This document shows, piece by piece, positions 61,418 through 64,000 of a DNA stretch of 64,000 bases. Source of the DNA: Plasmodium malariae (taxonomy: Eukaryota > Apicomplexa > Aconoidasida > Haemosporida > Plasmodiidae); the NCBI RefSeq assembly GCF_900090045.1, contig NC_041783.1, positions 701,001 to 765,000 of the forward strand, given 5' to 3'. The notes under the pieces were generated by a model, which was given only the letters and a program-made list of their open reading frames with translations, did no database searches and was not told the DNA's origin. The translations under genes were made by a program, and so were the position numbers. Within the stretch, counting starts at the first letter, position 1; each line of letters begins with the position of its first letter.

Positions 61418-62237
61418 ACAATATATATAGCAATATATATAACAATATATATTATACATAAATATAATGTATATTAATGATCCTTATTTATTTAAAATAA
61501 TACACAAAAAAAAAAAAAAAATATATTTAAATAATAAAAGGGAAACAAAAAACAAAAAAAAAAATTTTTTAAAAGAAAAAACAGGGACTTACTATTTTTT
61601 TATGGTAATAATCACAGCAGATTAAAAATGTGAAAGTGTATAAATCAGCATTATAATAAAATTAAGGTTAAGCACATACATGTATTTAATATATTATATT
61701 TACGTATATGTTTATGTACAAAATCTCATCAAATTTTGAGATAAAAAGAACGAACGTAATTACTCATTTTTCATTTTCGAAATGTCGCTGTGTTAAATTT
61801 TTTCGAAGCATTCCATTTTTTTAAGTATTTGTGCGTTGAACTTCCTAAACTGTGTAGCTACATAAAACATCAATAATACTAACGTTAAAATTTTCGTATT
61901 TTTTTACTCTTACTGTTACTGTTACTGTTGCTTTTTTTTTCTTTTTGTTTTATTTTTTTTTTCTTTTTGTTTTATTTTATTTTCTTTTTTCTTTTTTTTT
62001 TCTTTGTTTTATTTTTTTTTTTCTTTTTACGTTTTCTTTTTTTTTTTTATTTTTCATTGAAAAAGTAAAATGGTTTTAATAAAAATTGGCATTACCTAAA
62101 CAACAGTGTACTGCTCCTTATGAGTTGTTAAGTTCATATAATAAAAAGAGTGTTAGGAGGGCGTAATCATTTATTTAATATGTTTACCACGTACAATTAG
62201 ATATTCACATAGTATAAATATAACTCATTTTTAAACT

Positions 62238-62276
<39 letters not shown>

Positions 62277-63408
62277 CGTATACGTACATTTATTAGTAGT
62301 GCTATATATATATGTACATAAATGACACATTTGAAAAAAAAAATTGTGAAAAAGATATTCGAGAAAAAATCTGTGAGAAAAAAATTGCAAAAGTTTAATA
62401 ATTTTCATAATTTACTTTAGAACAGCCAAAAATGCTTTTTTTTTTTTTTTTTTTTTTTTTGTTTTTCTGGTATCTGTTCTTAGATCAGTCGCATAGTTTT
62501 TTTTTTATTAAAATTTTTCTCCATTTTTGTTTTAACGAAAAAATATACAATTAATTTTATTTTAAATTTTGTTCTCCTAATGAAGTTGTAAAAAAAATAA
62601 AAAAAATAATAAATAATTAAAGCTTAAAAACATAATATAATGCAGTAGAATAGAACAAAATAGAACGAAACATAATATATTATAACAGAACAACACAGAA
62701 CTAAATTTATTAGTATTATTAATTGATCGTAATTTATGGTACAAGTTAAATTTTACTATATGATCTTTTGCTTCCATATTTGCCGTGAAACTTATGAAAT
62801 TATAATGGTAAGAAGTTGTACAAATAGCAGCTTTAATTATCTTATTTTTCTTCATTTTTGTTTCCATTTCTGCTTCCATTTTTTTCTCTTTCTCTTTTCC
62901 TTTTCACTCTTTTTTTTTTTTATTTTTTCTAGCTTTTTTTACATCATTAATTTCCCATTTATAAACAGTGGAAATTAGGGGTATTTCACAATTAATCGAA
63001 AAAATCTGAAAACATATATTTTTATATATACATATATATATATTTATACATATGTACAATTATACATATATACATTTGCATATATATACCTATATACATT
63101 TACATATTTATACATTTATACATATATATATATTTATACATTTATACATTTATACATATACACATTTGCATATATATACATTTATACATATATACATTTG
63201 CATATATATACATTTGCATATATATACATTTATACATATATACATTTGCATATATAAACATTTACATACAAATACATTTACATATATATACATTTAGTTA
63301 TATATTTATACATTTATGCAAAATTTAAGAAATAAGGGTGCACTCTCAAGTCTTCAAAAATTCTGGTTATTAGAATATTATTATCTGTCATGTAGTAAAT
63401 GAAAAATG

Positions 63409-63439
<31 letters not shown>

Positions 63440-64000
63440 CGAAAAGAACATCAAAAATAAAGCTTGAAACGTAATGAAATGTAGAAGATGAAAAAAAATG
63501 TATGACTAAATATTTGGTGTTATAGTGACACAAAATTGTCTTATGTTTTTTTATAAGGTTTCCTTTAATAAGTTTTTTATTATAAAGTTTCTCTTATTTA
63601 AAAGGAAATATAAAAAGGAGGGGGGGGGGTTATATATGCATTAAAATGCATATTTTTACTCTTTCTTAAATGAAACAATTAGAATATGTGTACGTACGTA
63701 TGTATGTACGTATGTATGAATATATATATTATAATAATATGGGTTAATTATTGAAAAGTTGAATTATAAGCAATAAAACGAACACGTTTTTATGGGGGAA
63801 AAAAAAGGAAATCATCTAGTTCTGTTAAATTATATGCATTAGATATATATATATATATATTTACGCTTGTACATATTTTTTATTATTTGTTGTTCTACGA
63901 AACAAGAACACAAAATAATGGTGTGCTAAAACAAAAGAAGTTCTAAAATTTAAAAAAAAAAAAGATAAAAACAAAAATGAATAAAGCAAAGCACAAAAAG
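59101..64000. other. Right-hand intergenic region, no confident gene
   Basis: About 4.9 kb upstream of HSP101. It consists of (TA)n, poly-A (61018-61045, 63412-63437) and poly-T (62439-62460) tracts, T-rich CTTTTT stretches (61920-62050) and a TACATTTGCATATATA repeat (63050-63300). Also present is a poly-G run at about 63618-63628. One minus-strand frame at 62577-62879 has a plausible hydrophilic N-terminal half but decays into a repeat. The HSP101 promoter lies here. No tRNA or rRNA was recognised. Confidence 0.6.
63048..63302. repeat. Irregular TACATTTGCATATATA repeat
   Basis: ACATTTGCATATAT and ACATTTATACATAT units alternate over about 250 bp. The 81-codon plus-strand frame through it is a His/Ile/Tyr/Thr artefact. 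Confidence 0.9.

Noticed and set aside
59101..64000. tRNA, rRNA or mobile element in the right-hand region
   Set aside because: No cloverleaf-like arms, no GC-rich conserved blocks and no reverse-transcriptase or transposase motifs were seen.

Overview
This is nuclear DNA of a malaria parasite (Plasmodium). It is extremely AT-rich, with long (TA)n, poly-A/T and tetranucleotide tracts between genes, many small AT-rich introns, Asn/Lys-rich insertions, and a set of apicomplexan genes: a falcipain-type cysteine protease, an ApiAP2 protein, RON4, HSP101 and DPAP1. Gene content and order match, as I recall it, Plasmodium falciparum chromosome 11 from falcipain-3 to HSP101 (about PF3D7_1115400 to PF3D7_1116800). 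The protein sequences look non-falciparum. The falcipain N-terminus is vivapain-like, and the extra falcipain-2 copy expected between CYP19B and its neighbour is missing. P. malariae or P. ovale is my best guess; I cannot separate them here.

Layout: falcipain/vivapain-like hemoglobinase (1.1-2.6 kb, -); small two-AP2-domain protein (5.1-6.7, +, 4 exons); secretory cyclophilin CYP19B (7.3-8.4, -, 3 exons); charged protein of unknown function (9.6-10.6, -); DHHC palmitoyltransferase (12.7-16.4, +, at least 12 exons); RON4 (17.7-20.7, -, 3 exons); large DUF676/lipase-fold esterase (22.5-27.7, -, with two compensating poly-A frameshifts); PDX2 glutaminase (29.9-32.0, -, 7 exons); spliceosomal-type cyclophilin (33.3-35.1, +, 6 exons); SEC12/PREB-like WD40 protein (35.2-36.4, -); folate/biopterin transporter (40.4-41.8, +); STT3 oligosaccharyltransferase (43.5-45.9, -); DPAP1 (48.5-50.7, -); HSP101 of the PTEX translocon (55.2-59.1, -, 4 exons). 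The last 4.9 kb has no gene I can defend.

The genes are not an operon, but several share themes. Falcipain and DPAP1 act in hemoglobin digestion. HSP101 drives protein export into the red cell. RON4 is part of the invasion junction. SEC12, STT3, CYP19B and the DHHC enzyme serve the secretory and membrane system. PDX2 (vitamin B6) and the folate/biopterin transporter are cofactor genes.

The least explained parts are several non-repetitive, GC-richer islands between these genes. They look like small unannotated genes, exons or structured RNAs: 36.9-38.1 kb (+), 39.4-40.1 kb (-), 43.0-43.5 kb (+, with a hairpin-rich intron) and 46.3-47.2 kb (-). All exon boundaries were read by eye from GT/AG sites and phase agreement.
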